Source of the DNA: Clostridia bacterium
GTDB taxonomy: Bacteria > Bacillota > Clostridia > Oscillospirales > RGIG5299
DNA: 64,000 nt
Assembly: GCA_017504945.1 (NCBI GenBank)
Contig: JAFVQJ010000006.1
Span: 1 to 64,000, forward strand
Direction of reading: 5' to 3'
Of this stretch, positions 17,953-27,900 are shown piece after piece. Below the pieces are notes generated by a model, which saw nothing but the letters and a program-made list of their open reading frames with translations, made no database searches and had not been told where the DNA came from. The number at the start of each line of letters is the position of its first letter. Position 1 is the stretch's first letter. Position numbers and translations under genes: made by a program.

Positions 17953-20208
17953 ATGAATTTTAACTTCAAATATGCAAAGCGCATTCTTTGCGCGATCCTC
18001 GCTTTACTGCTTGCGACCGTTTCACTGGCTTCATGCTCGCCCGGAATCGGCTCTAATAACTCGTTTTTGAAGCTGGTTGCAAACGGCAGCTCCGGCTACG
18101 TGATCCAATTCGCTTCCGATACGGGTAAAATTCCCGCCCACTCCTTCAAAGAGGTTATTAAGCGCGCTACCGGCGCCGAGCTGGAGATAGCTCCTTCTTC
18201 CGCAGATACGGAGCTTGTTATTGACTTTGCCGACGGCGACGCCGAGCAGCTTGGCAACTACGGCTACGAGATCGCCGTAAGCGGCACTCGTCTTACACTG
18301 AAGGCCGCTACCCTCGCAGGATTTGATATGGCAATCACCCGTCTTTTGGCCGACTGCGCCGACGGAAAGACCCTTAAAGTCCCCAACGACTACGCCGTAA
18401 CCGAAAGTCTTAACTGGGAAAGCAACTACGTTCTCGATGGCGACGATTTCAATTCCGACTACACAGACGGTATCTTTTACAACGATAAGAACGATTCCGT
18501 TGCCTACGTTTCAAACGCTATGTGGCATATGTTCGGTCTTGTTGACGACGGACAGGGTCTTGTCTATCGTTTCGGAAACGAGCCCACCTGGTATGAATGG
18601 ATGTCGGAAAAGATGATGTGGAGCGGCAACACCGGCTACATCAATGAGTTAAAGGGTAAGCTACTCTCCTTCCCGCAGGTATCCACGGGCTATATGTGGT
18701 CATGGGGCACCTACCCCTACTGGCAGGTCGGCGACTGCTATTCCATTCACTATGACGGCACCTTCCGCTATATTGCCGCCGTTTACGACGTCATCTCCTG
18801 GGAGGGCAACACCGACTTCTTATATCTCACCGACAACGATACCGCAGGCGGTCAGTATGCCTCTATCGACGCATCAAACGGTCGCACCGTGCTGGATAAG
18901 GTCGAGGCCTGCATGAGCTATATTCTCAACTACCTCCACGGCAAGGACGGATATATCCTCCTCACCGAGGAATCCACCTATCTCAACGACGACGGCTCCG
19001 AGCGCTTCGACTACGTCATAGACACGGGCAAAAACTGTTGGAACAATACGGGCAAGGACGGCGCCAGCGCCTCCAACTACTGGGACAATCTTCCCTTCGG
19101 CGGCTACGACGGATATTCCAATGCCCTGTTCTATAACGCTCTCCACTCTATGGCAGGTATCTACCGTATGCTTGGCGGTGAAAACGTTGCCAAGGCCAAG
19201 GAGCTGGAGTCACTTGCCGAAACCGTTAAAACCAAATTCAACGAGCTCTACTGGTCAGAGAGCACAGGCCGCTACATTGCCTGTATCGACTCCGACGGCC
19301 GTAAGGTTGATTACGGTCTGACCTTCCACAACTTCGAGATAATGAAATACGGCCTTGCAGACGCTGCCAAGGCAAAATCCATCTTCGACTGGATAGACGG
19401 CGACCGTGTTATCAGCGGAGAGGATCGCACCGGAGCGGATATTCTCTCCTACGGTCAGGCCATTCAGAAGGCAATCACCCGCCAACAGCTCGAGGAGCTT
19501 GAGGCCAAAGGTCTTCGTCTGGCTGCCGTTACCAACACCATTTCCATCAACAACCTCGAGAACAAAAAGCTGCGCGTAGCATGGTGGCACGGTCCCGCAG
19601 CCATCAACGTCTGGAGTAACGCCTCTTACGGACGTCATCTCGAAAACGGCGGTTACATCTTCTACCCCGTATTCTATGAGCTTATGGCCCGTACCGAATA
19701 CGAGGGCGCCCAGTCCACGACCGACCGTCTGGCAGATATCGCCAAGGTCTATGAATACAACCGTCTGGTATCGGATCTTACGGCAAAAGGAGGCGGTAGC
19801 TGGTTGGAAGGACTGAACGGAGAATTTCCCGAAAGCGGTCTGGTTCCCGCAACCTACACCTACAGTCTGGTAGGCATTACCGCCGAGCACGACGGATTGC
19901 ATATCGCACCCACCTTCAACAACGTCTATGAGTTTATGGGAGTCCGTCAGGTCAGATATAACGGCAAAAGCTACGATATCAGGGTCAACCGCGATGCCTC
20001 CTGCGTTATCACCGCAACCGACGGAGCGGTTGATATGACTCTCAAATACACCCCCGAGCGTTTCTCTGATATGCTCTACACCGTTACCGTCATAAATTCC
20101 GACGGAACTACCGTTTCTAACGTTATATCCCCCGTAAACGGCGTTGTGACCGCAGAATTAAGCTATGAAGGCGTAACCTCCGTAACTATCGTTCCCGTTA
20201 TTGCATAA
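17953..20208 (+). CDS. Lipoprotein of the six-hairpin glycosidase type, specificity unknown
   Basis: Secreted, lipid-anchored protein of 751 residues: a signal sequence ends in the lipobox LASC (cysteine near residue 28). Residues ~35-155 resemble the small alpha/beta domain placed before many glycoside hydrolases (GH20b/GH67N type). Residues ~160-600 look like an (alpha/alpha)6 barrel (WSWGTYPYWQVGD, WDNLPFGGYDGYSNALFYNAL). The C-terminal ~120 residues resemble the beta-sandwich that closes GH65/GH94/GH78-type enzymes (GLHIAPTFNNVYEFMGVRQVRYNG). I cannot name a family or catalytic residues. A GGAGG site precedes the ATG. It stands alone, with its own promoter and terminator, and seems richer in GCC, CTG and AAC codons than its neighbours, a possible sign of transfer. 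Confidence 0.65.
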   Translation: MNFNFKYAKRILCAILALLLATVSLASCSPGIGSNNSFLKLVANGSSGYVIQFASDTGKIPAHSFKEVIKRATGAELEIAPSSADTELVIDFADGDAEQLGNYGYEIAVSGTRLTLKAATLAGFDMAITRLLADCADGKTLKVPNDYAVTESLNWESNYVLDGDDFNSDYTDGIFYNDKNDSVAYVSNAMWHMFGLVDDGQGLVYRFGNEPTWYEWMSEKMMWSGNTGYINELKGKLLSFPQVSTGYMWSWGTYPYWQVGDCYSIHYDGTFRYIAAVYDVISWEGNTDFLYLTDNDTAGGQYASIDASNGRTVLDKVEACMSYILNYLHGKDGYILLTEESTYLNDDGSERFDYVIDTGKNCWNNTGKDGASASNYWDNLPFGGYDGYSNALFYNALHSMAGIYRMLGGENVAKAKELESLAETVKTKFNELYWSESTGRYIACIDSDGRKVDYGLTFHNFEIMKYGLADAAKAKSIFDWIDGDRVISGEDRTGADILSYGQAIQKAITRQQLEELEAKGLRLAAVTNTISINNLENKKLRVAWWHGPAAINVWSNASYGRHLENGGYIFYPVFYELMARTEYEGAQSTTDRLADIAKVYEYNRLVSDLTAKGGGSWLEGLNGEFPESGLVPATYTYSLVGITAEHDGLHIAPTFNNVYEFMGVRQVRYNGKSYDIRVNRDASCVITATDGAVDMTLKYTPERFSDMLYTVTVINSDGTTVSNVISPVNGVVTAELSYEGVTSVTIVPVIA

Positions 20209-20256
20209 GACCGTTTTTTACGCTTTCGCGATTACAGACATAACGAAGATATAATT

Positions 20257-20294
20257 AAAAGCTCCCACCCGTGAGGGGTGGGAGCTTTGTTTTA
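20257..20294. terminator. Bidirectional terminator between the glycosidase gene and murC
   Basis: AAAGCTCCCACCC and GGGTGGGAGCTTT form a 13-bp stem with a short GTGAG loop between two convergent genes. T-tracts follow on the plus side (TTTGTTTTATTT) and A-tracts lie on the other, so it can serve both. Confidence 0.9.
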
Positions 20295-21641
20295 TTTGAG
20301 ATATTCCCAAACCTTATAGACATCGCCTGCGCCGACGGTGAGTATTACCGTTTTGCCTCTTATTTTTGCCTTCGCCTTTGCCGCCGCCTCCTCAAAGCTC
20401 TCTGCCGTTTCGGAGCCGGGAACGAGAGAAGCGATATCCTTTGAGGAGATATTATAGATATCCTTTTCCCTTGCGGCGTAGATGGGAAGTATTATCGCGT
20501 GGTCTGCAAGCTTAAGGCTTGCGGCAAAGTCGTGCAACAACGCCGCCGTGCGAGTGTAGGTATGCGACTGGAAAACGGCGATAACAGTGTCGTAATTGCC
20601 GGCGCGCGCCATTTTCAAGGTGGCGTTTAGCTCGGTGGGGTGGTGGGCGAAATCGTCGATCACCGTGAGGTCGTCCTTCTTGAAAACGAGCTCATAGCGG
20701 CGTTTGGGAGAGATAAAGTCGCCCGCGACCTCTGCCGCCGCCTTTAAGTCAAGTCCGAAGCCGTAAATTACGCCGAACGCCGCAAGCGAATCGAGTACGT
20801 TATGCTCGCCGCCTACCGAGAGGCGCACCTCTATCGGCTCGTTATCCTTCACTTTGAGGGTATAGCTTGCGCCGCCGTCGCCTATCTTCATATTTTCGGC
20901 GAAGATATCGCAATCATCGGTAAATCCGAAGGTGATGGGATTTTTAAATTTGTTTTCCGAAAGGAGCTTTTTTATTCCCTCATCGTTCTTATTGACTACC
21001 GTAAAGCCGCCCTCTCTTACCTTTTGAGAAAAGGAAACGAAGGAGCTCTCGAGCTGCGAGTAGCTCTTGAAATAGTCGGGATGGTCAAGCTCGATATTTA
21101 AAATTACCGCACAGTTCGGACGGAAATTCAAAAATGCATCGTAATACTCGCACGCCTCGTAGATAAAGTAATCGCTCTTTCCCAAAACGAAGTTGGAATC
21201 GGTGCATTGCATCTTGCCGCCGACCATAACGGTGGGATCAAGTCCCATTGAGAGAAATATAGTTGAAACGAGCGAGGTCGTGGTGGTCTTTCCGTGGGTT
21301 CCCGCAACGGCAACGGTCTTTTTATATCCGTCGCCGATAATGCCCAAAAGCTCGGCGCGCTCAAGCACCTTAAGACCGTTTTTTCGGGCATAGACAAGCT
21401 CGGGGTTTTGCTCCCCTACCGCGCGGGTATATATTACCGTTTGTGCATTTCCCACATTTTTTTCATTATGTCCGATAAAAGTTTTGATATTTTCTTGATT
21501 TTTAAACAAATATGTGGTATCATTATTATCGGACCCGGATATCATGTGACCGTTCTCGGCGAGAAACAGCGCCAGAGCGCTCATTGACGCACCGCCGATC
21601 CCTATGAAATGAATTTTATCAGACAAATCAATGTTGAACAT
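20292..21641 (-). CDS. murC: UDP-N-acetylmuramate--L-alanine ligase
   Basis: Cytoplasmic ATP-dependent ligase that adds the first amino acid, L-Ala, to UDP-MurNAc. The 449-residue protein has the N-terminal nucleotide-binding HFIGIGGASMSALA, the Mur-ligase P-loop AVAGTHGKTTTTSL (residues ~109-122) and the C-terminal DDFAHHPTE motif (~315). It stands alone, divergent from spoVG, with its own promoter at 21677-21705 and a GAGGTG site before the ATG. The product feeds the same peptidoglycan route as MurA at 62432. Confidence 0.97.
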   Translation of the reverse strand: MFNIDLSDKIHFIGIGGASMSALALFLAENGHMISGSDNNDTTYLFKNQENIKTFIGHNEKNVGNAQTVIYTRAVGEQNPELVYARKNGLKVLERAELLGIIGDGYKKTVAVAGTHGKTTTTSLVSTIFLSMGLDPTVMVGGKMQCTDSNFVLGKSDYFIYEACEYYDAFLNFRPNCAVILNIELDHPDYFKSYSQLESSFVSFSQKVREGGFTVVNKNDEGIKKLLSENKFKNPITFGFTDDCDIFAENMKIGDGGASYTLKVKDNEPIEVRLSVGGEHNVLDSLAAFGVIYGFGLDLKAAAEVAGDFISPKRRYELVFKKDDLTVIDDFAHHPTELNATLKMARAGNYDTVIAVFQSHTYTRTAALLHDFAASLKLADHAIILPIYAAREKDIYNISSKDIASLVPGSETAESFEEAAAKAKAKIRGKTVILTVGAGDVYKVWEYLK

Positions 21642-21676
21642 TAGCCGGCACCTCTTTTTTTACTTGCTCCGTATAT

Positions 21677-21705
21677 ATTATATTGCAAAACGGAGAAAAA
21701 GTAAA
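21677..21705 (-). promoter_or_regulatory. Sigma-A promoter of murC
   Basis: On the minus strand TTTACT (21700-21705) and TATAAT (21677-21682) are spaced by 17 bp, about 35 nt before the murC ATG. Confidence 0.8.
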
Positions 21706-21744
21706 CATCCCAAGCGAAAAAATGCGCTTTTTGAGGTGACTATT

Positions 21745-22050
21745 ATGACTGTTACAGACGTTAAGATCCGAAAAGTCAGCGTCGATGACAAAATGAAGGC
21801 TATTGTCTCCGTTACTCTCGACAATGAACTTGCAATTCACGATTTAAAAATTATCAAGGGTCAGGACAGATTTTTTATCGCTATGCCCAGCAGAAAAACG
21901 CCTGACGGACGCTATGTCGACATTGTGCATCCCATTTCAAAAGATCTCAGAGATAAGATTGAGAAGGAAGTTCTCAAGACTTATGAAGAAGCTTTATCAT
22001 CTATCGATAGCGCAAATGATACTATCGATTCTGCCGCGGACGTAAAATAA
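21745..22050 (+). CDS. spoVG: SpoVG family RNA-binding regulator
   Basis: Small nucleic-acid-binding regulator, first known from stage V sporulation and septation control. The 101 residues begin MTVTDVKIRKV and contain AIVSVTLDNELAIHDLKII, FIAMPSRKTPDGRYVDIVHPI, the family core. The ATG at 21745 follows GAGGTGAC; the frame stays open upstream to 21631, but that part crosses the murC promoter and matches nothing. Divergent from murC. A sigma-H promoter would be expected for this gene, but I could not identify one with confidence. Confidence 0.95.
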   Translation: MTVTDVKIRKVSVDDKMKAIVSVTLDNELAIHDLKIIKGQDRFFIAMPSRKTPDGRYVDIVHPISKDLRDKIEKEVLKTYEEALSSIDSANDTIDSAADVK

Positions 22051-22331
22051 TCCGATGCCGTGCTAATTTCAGCGATGTGCCTGATCGGATCGCCGCAGTT
22101 TCCGTGTCTTTAATTTTCGTCTAACTATATATTTCTGTTTCAACTCTGCAAAGTGTTATCTTTGTAGGGTGTGATTTCTATTATCTTTTTTGTTTTGCAC
22201 GCATTTATCACGTTCATTTTAAGTCAAAAAACGGCTTTTGATGATATATTTCTCCGATTTTTTCGGAGTTTGCCTTTCGGGCATTGCGGGTTTTCCCGTT
22301 TTTTATTCTATTTTAAGGAGTGACAGAAAGT
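22051..22331 (+). promoter_or_regulatory. Leader region of rny with serial hairpins
   Basis: No gene. TCCGAT at the start can pair with ATCGGA about 30 nt later. Just before rny come three small stems in a row: CTCCGA/TCGGAG (22252-22268), TGCC/GGCA (22271-22283) and CGGG/CCCG (22287-22298). The last is followed by TTTTTTATTCTATTTT and then the AAGGAG site of rny. This resembles a terminator-bearing leader. No convincing promoter was found in the region. Confidence 0.4.
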
Positions 22332-23885
22332 ATGGATCCTATTTTGGCGGTTATTTTAATTATCGCCGCAGCTTTTTTAGCATTATTTATCGGCGTTTTC
22401 GTCGGTATCCAATACAGAAAAAAAGTTGCCGAATCCAAAAAAGGTCTTGCGGAGGATGAAGCAAAGAGAATCATCAACGAGGCAATAAAGCTTGCCGAAA
22501 GCAAGAAAAAGGAGTCTCTTATTGAGGCAAAGGAAGAAATTTTGAGATCGCGTCAGGATGCTGACAGAGAGATCAAGGAGCGCAGAAGCGAGCTTCAGCG
22601 TCAGGAGAGCTGGGTGCAGAAAAAAGAAGAGCAGATCGACAAGCGCGCCGAGCAGATGGACGTTAAGGAGGCTCAGCTCCAAAACAAAATAAAGGAAAAC
22701 GAAGCGTTGCAGGTCGAGCTTGCCGACATCAAAAAGAGCCAGCTCGGTATGCTTGAAAAAATCAGCGGTCTTACCGTTGAACAGGCGAAGCAGCAGCTTC
22801 TCACAAGTCTTGAAAGCGAGATTAGGCACGAATCTGCCGTTATTATCAAAAACGTCGAGCAGGAGACCAAGGACAACTCCGAAAAGCTCGCGAGAGAGAT
22901 AATAACCACCGCTATTCAGCGCGTTGCGTCGGATCACGTTTCGGAGGCTACCGTTTCCGTCGTTTCCCTTCCCAACGATGAAATGAAGGGCAGAATAATA
23001 GGCAGAGAGGGCAGAAATATCCGCACCATCGAGCAGATGACGGGTGTTGACCTTATTATCGACGATACTCCCGAGGCTATTACCATTTCGAGCTTCGATC
23101 CCGTCAGAAAGGAGATCGCACGCCTTACTCTTGAAAGACTCGTCGTTGACGGACGTATCCACCCCGCACGAATCGAGGAGACAGTTGAAAAATGCCGCCG
23201 CGACGTTGAGGCTTCTATCAAGCAGGCGGGCGAATCGGCAGTTTTCGAGGCGGGTATTCACGGAATTCATCCCGAGCTTATTAAAATTCTCGGCAGACTT
23301 AAATACCGCACCAGCTACGGTCAGAACGTTTTGGACCACTCTCTCGAGGTCGCTTACATTGCCGCTATGATGGCTTCCGAGCTCGGTCTTGATCCCACTC
23401 AGGCAAAGCGCGCAGGTCTTTTGCACGATATAGGCAAGGCGCTTGACAGCGAGCTTGAGGGCTCTCACATCGAGATAGGCGTTGAGACCGCGAAGAAATA
23501 CAAGGAATCCAACGACATTATCCACGCCATTCAGGCGCACCACGGCGACGTTGAGGCAAAGACCATTACCGCTTGTCTTGTTCAGGCGGCAGACGCCGTT
23601 TCTGCGGCACGTCCCGGCGCAAGACGAGAGAACATCGAGTCTTACATCAAGCGTCTTGAAAAGCTTGAGGAGCTTGCAAACTCCTTCAACGGCGTTGACA
23701 AATGCTTTGCAATTCAGGCAGGCAGAGAAATTCGCGTTATGGTCAAGCCCGAGGTCGTTAAGGACGACGAGCTTGTTTTGCTCGCAAGAGAAATGGCAAA
23801 GAAAATTGAAAACGAGCTTGATTATCCCGGTCAGATAAAATTGAATCTTGTCCGCGAATCGCGCGCGGTTGACTTTGCAAAATAA
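22332..23885 (+). CDS. rny: Ribonuclease Y
   Basis: Membrane-tethered endoribonuclease that starts mRNA decay in Firmicutes. The 517-residue protein begins [25 protein letters not shown] (membrane anchor), continues as a long charged coiled coil (~30-190), then a KH domain ([19 protein letters not shown], ~210-228) and the HD phosphohydrolase domain with [10 protein letters not shown] near residue 365. The ATG at 22332 is preferred over the GTG at 22320, which overlaps the AAGGAG ribosome site. Monocistronic, closed by the hairpin at 23893-23919. The long open frame on the opposite strand (22383-23963) is a shadow. Confidence 0.97.
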   Translation: MDPILAVILIIAAAFLALFIGVFVGIQYRKKVAESKKGLAEDEAKRIINEAIKLAESKKKESLIEAKEEILRSRQDADREIKERRSELQRQESWVQKKEEQIDKRAEQMDVKEAQLQNKIKENEALQVELADIKKSQLGMLEKISGLTVEQAKQQLLTSLESEIRHESAVIIKNVEQETKDNSEKLAREIITTAIQRVASDHVSEATVSVVSLPNDEMKGRIIGREGRNIRTIEQMTGVDLIIDDTPEAITISSFDPVRKEIARLTLERLVVDGRIHPARIEETVEKCRRDVEASIKQAGESAVFEAGIHGIHPELIKILGRLKYRTSYGQNVLDHSLEVAYIAAMMASELGLDPTQAKRAGLLHDIGKALDSELEGSHIEIGVETAKKYKESNDIIHAIQAHHGDVEAKTITACLVQAADAVSAARPGARRENIESYIKRLEKLEELANSFNGVDKCFAIQAGREIRVMVKPEVVKDDELVLLAREMAKKIENELDYPGQIKLNLVRESRAVDFAK

Positions 23886-23892
23886 ACGATTT

Positions 23893-23925
23893 ATGCCGCA
23901 GTGTCCTTCACTGCGGCATATTTTA
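23893..23925 (+). terminator. Terminator of rny
   Basis: ATGCCGCAGTG (23893-23903) and CACTGCGGCAT (23909-23919) form an 11-bp stem with a five-base loop, followed by ATTTTAT. The next gene begins 16 nt beyond, so some readthrough may supply it. Confidence 0.8.
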
Positions 23926-23940
23926 TAAGAGGTGTAAATT

Positions 23941-24876
23941 ATGGAGATGCTTTCTCTTATCATACCTTGCTACAACGAGGAGCAGGTGCTTCCGATACTC
24001 TACGAGGAGTTAAAAAAAGTTGCCTCCGAAATGAAGGATAACTCATTTGAGTTTATCTTCGTAAACGACGGCAGCCGTGACAATACTCTTTCTGTAATAA
24101 AGGGCTTTGAGGACGACAGCAGGGTTAAATACATTTCCTTTTCGCGCAATTTCGGCAAGGAGGCGGCTATCCTTGCAGGGCTTGACGCCGCCGAGGGCGA
24201 CTACGTTGCGGTGATGGACGCCGATATGCAGGATCCTCCCTCGATGCTTCCCGAAATGATTGCCGCAATTAAGGAGCAAGGCGCCGACTCTGCCGCAACA
24301 AGACGTATTTCCCGCACCGGCGAGCCGCCGATAAGAAGCTTTTTTGCAAATCTTTTTTATAAGATCCTCAATAAGACGAGCGGTCTTAACGTTATGGGCG
24401 GCTCGAGAGATTTTCGCTTGATGAAAAAGGAAATGGTAGACGCCGTGAGGGAGCTTCCCGAGACCGATCGCTTTTCAAAGGGTCTTTACGAGTGGGTAGG
24501 CTTTAAGACGGTGTGGCTCGAATACAAAAACGTCGAGCGCGCGGCGGGCGTTACCAAGTGGTCGTTTATAAAGCTCTTTAAATATGCTGTAAACGGCATC
24601 GTTTCATTTACCACAGCGCCTCTGAAGCTTGCAACGCTTCTCGGTATTCTTTCCGTTGCCGCCGCGGCGGTGTGGACGGTAGTGGATATCGTTCGCGCAA
24701 CGCTTTACGGAAGCTGGATAGTGGGGCTTGACCCCGTTATTATCGCGGTTTTGGCGGTTGGCGGAATTATAATGCTGCTTCTCGGCATTATCGGGCAGTA
24801 TCTCTCGCACATCTTTAACGAGGTCAAGGGCAGACCCGAATACATCGTTAAGGAAAGCAACGTTTACAAAAAGTAA
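23941..24876 (+). CDS. Family 2 glycosyltransferase, GtrB/DPM1-like, membrane-anchored
   Basis: Probably transfers a sugar from a nucleotide donor to a polyprenyl phosphate on the cytoplasmic face of the membrane. The GT-A fold occupies residues 1-225 with SLIIPCYNEEQVLP, FVNDGSRDNT, the metal-binding MDADMQDPP (DAD near residue 91) and a late RAAGVTKWS block typical of GtrB/CsbB/YkcC proteins. Two membrane helices follow (~232-255 and 265-288). Length 311. It has its own GAGGTG site and is flanked by terminators. No partner flippase (GtrA) lies adjacent, so the lipid-linked sugar and its acceptor are unknown. Confidence 0.88.
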   Translation: MEMLSLIIPCYNEEQVLPILYEELKKVASEMKDNSFEFIFVNDGSRDNTLSVIKGFEDDSRVKYISFSRNFGKEAAILAGLDAAEGDYVAVMDADMQDPPSMLPEMIAAIKEQGADSAATRRISRTGEPPIRSFFANLFYKILNKTSGLNVMGGSRDFRLMKKEMVDAVRELPETDRFSKGLYEWVGFKTVWLEYKNVERAAGVTKWSFIKLFKYAVNGIVSFTTAPLKLATLLGILSVAAAAVWTVVDIVRATLYGSWIVGLDPVIIAVLAVGGIIMLLLGIIGQYLSHIFNEVKGRPEYIVKESNVYKK

Positions 24877-24910
24877 AATAAAACACCCGAAGCTCTCGGG
24901 TGTTTTATTT
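24876..24910. terminator. Bidirectional terminator
   Basis: AAATAAAACACCCGA (24876-24890) and TCGGGTGTTTTATTT (24896-24910) form a perfect 15-bp stem. It lies between the convergent glycosyltransferase and lipoprotein genes and overlaps the stop codon of the former. Confidence 0.92.
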
Positions 24911-24912
24911 TT

Positions 24913-27900
24913 TTATTTTACCGCTTCGTTATTTATTTCGGTTATATTCGCCGTAAGCGAAGCCGAGCCGTAGGACTGGACGAAGAAGGTGAGATATGCG
25001 CTGTCGGGAAGGAGTGCGGCACCGTTTTTAATTATTATGCGCGCGCCGTTTGCCGTCAGTGCAAGGTCGTTTCCGTTTACCGAAAACGAAAGCTCGATAT
25101 CAATGACCGTTGGCATTTGATCGCCCTTTGAAATTGCGGTGGGGCGTTTCAGTATTACCGCCGAGCCGAGCTCGCCCTTTGCTCTTGCCTGCATCGAAAC
25201 TCCCGTTTCGGTGAAGAAAAAGCTTATTGAGAGAGCGTCCTTTGAGTCGGTCTTGCCGTACCACTCCTGTGCATCGGACGACATTGCGGTGGGCGCGTCC
25301 TTCGAAAGCTCCAACGTGAAGTTGCGGCTCTTGTTTGTTTCAAGGGAGGCGTCACATATAAGGGTGATCTTTGCGGAAAGTCCGTTTACCGCCGTTTTTT
25401 CCTTCGATACTACGCCGACGTTGCTGAACCAGCCGCCCGAAAACGCCTCAAGACAAAGCGCACCGTTATTGCCGTAAGCCGCTGCCGCTTCGGTAGGACG
25501 GTTTATATCTCCGAACTCGGCGTAGTTAAGCGCCTCAAAATCCTCAAAGGGAAGCTTCTGGGGAGCCTTGGGAGCGCTTATAACACCTGCGGCGCTATAA
25601 TTCGCATAGCTTTCAAGGGGAGCAAAGCTGCTTGAAACGTTGGTGCCGTTATCGTGATAGACGTTTGCGGCGAAAATTATCTCGCTGTTTTTACCGTAAA
25701 ACAGCAGCTCGCCGATGCCTGCAGTGTAGGGGAAAAGGTTTCCCTTTACCGAAACGTTTTTGCCGTCAACGACGTTTATCGCCGTTTTCTTACATCTGAA
25801 GAACCAGTTATCGACTATTTCTATATTGCTTCCGCCCTCTGTCTTGACCGAGTTTATATGCTCGGTCATTACGTTTGCGCAGAGCTTAAAATCCTCGCAG
25901 TTTTTGAGGAGGGCGCCGTAGGTGTTTGCCGAGGTGACGTAGCTTCCCTCAAACATTCCGTTTTTGACATTTTCAAAATAAAGCGTTGCCTCAAAGCCAC
26001 CTATTGCAAAGTCGTAGCCCGACGCCGAGTAGAAAAACTCCTCAACGTTTTTGACCGACAAGTTTTTCTGGTTCTCTACCGAGCAGAAATTCAGGAAATT
26101 GTAGTTTTTAGCACGGCTTCCGTCAGACTTTTTGCCGTCGATATCCATAGTGTATTCCGAAACGGAAAGGGTAAGGCTTCGAAGTCCCGTTACGTTATCG
26201 GTCGCCTTGAAGATATAGGGGCGCTTACTGTTGGTTACGTAAAGGTCGGAAAGCTCTACGCCGCCAAAAAGGCTTGAAATATCGGCTACCGTGGCGAAAT
26301 AATTTGCAAATACGTCGGATATCCTTACGCTTGCCGATGAGGCTGAGCTTGCCGCGACCAAGGTGGAGTTCTTGCTGTTTCCGTCTGCCGAAAGGGCAAG
26401 GAGAGAAAAGCTGTCGTTATCCGCCGCGCCGTTTAAAGCAAAGTAATTTATCTTGTTAATACATTTGAGAAACGTTTTGTTGTGGCCCTCGCCTACGATT
26501 GAAATGCTTGTTCCGCCATCAACGCTTACCGATTTTGTGAAAAGATATTTGCCTTCAAAAAGGCGAAGCGTTTTGGCTCCCGAAGAAATTGCAAGGGATA
26601 TTGCCGCAGCGCAATCCCTTCCCGAACCGACCTCGGCGCCGAACCACTCGGAGAGAACGTAATCGGCATTTTTAAGGCTTACCCTTCCCTCAAATATTTT
26701 GGTGGGTGCCAAATAGGAGACGTCGCTTGACAAAAGAGTAAGCGTTTTGCCCTCTTTTATCTCGAGCAGTGCGCCCGAAAGCATTGCAAGTGTTATATTC
26801 TCGGGAAGCGTTATATCCTCCTCTAAGAGATAGCTTCCCGCTTCGACTATTATCATTCCGCCCGACTTCAAACGGCTCACAGCCGCTTTAAAGGCCTCGG
26901 AAACGGTGTTGTTTTCCAAAAGCTCGGAAAGCAACACGGTTTTTTCGTTTTTAGTAGGGAGATTTATTACAATGTCCTGCTTATAAATCAATTCGGTGGT
27001 TGCCTTTTTGCCTTCTCCGATCACGTCGGAGTGGCTCGGAAGGTCGCCCGCCTCTTCATTTTTATCAAATACCGCAAACTCATCGGTTGAGAAATTCTTC
27101 GAAGGCTCAAAAGGGGCTTTGCAGAAATTCTCGGTTACCGTTACGCCGCGGTTTACGCCGTATGCCGCTATCGGAATATCGGAGCAAAGGTAGTTTTCTC
27201 TTACCGAAACGCCGATATTTGAATAGATCGCAATATCCTTTTCATTGCTATAAAGCAGGTTCTCGCTTATTGCGGTCCAATTACTGCCCTTGACAGATAT
27301 CGCGTCCTTCGTTCCGGTTATAACGTTTTTATTGAAATATATGGCGTGGGTGCAGTCTGACACCTCTACGCCGTTTTTGCCGTTATTGGAGCCTATCATC
27401 TCGGTTTCGGTGATATGGGGGAACTGGATAGTTTCCATATAGACAAACGCCTTGCCGCTTCCGCCCTCAAAGCGACAGCCGTTTATATAGTTGGTGTCGC
27501 CGCCCGAGGCGGAAAGCCAGATATCGTAATCGGTCATATCCTTGGTCTGACAGTTGGATATCTGAATTCCCGTGGTACGCACGCCGCCGCCGACTACTCT
27601 TATGAGAGTGCCGCATTTTTCGGCGTAATTGCCGGAAAAGTAGATAAACATGGTGTCGTCGCCTATTTCAAAGACGTTTCCGCTTACGTTTTCGGCGCTA
27701 TTGTAAAGTATGCTCGACATTCCCGCCTTATTGGCAAAAAGACCGCGCGAGAGGTTTTTAAAGGTGCAGTTTGAGAGGTAGACCTGCTTCATAAGGTAGA
27801 GTGCTTCGCCCGTGCCGTCGCCCTCAAACGAGAGGTTTTCAAAGTAGTAGCCGTTTGCGCCGTTTGCTTCCACTCTGTTTTCAAAGGCGGTGATGCCGCC

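Noticed and set aside
22383-23963. Long open frame (526 codons) antisense to rny
   Set aside because: It mirrors rny codon by codon, has no ribosome site or recognisable domain, and rny is certain. The same applies to the long antisense frames at 221-1006, 2806-3630, 30847-32208 and 12049-12603.
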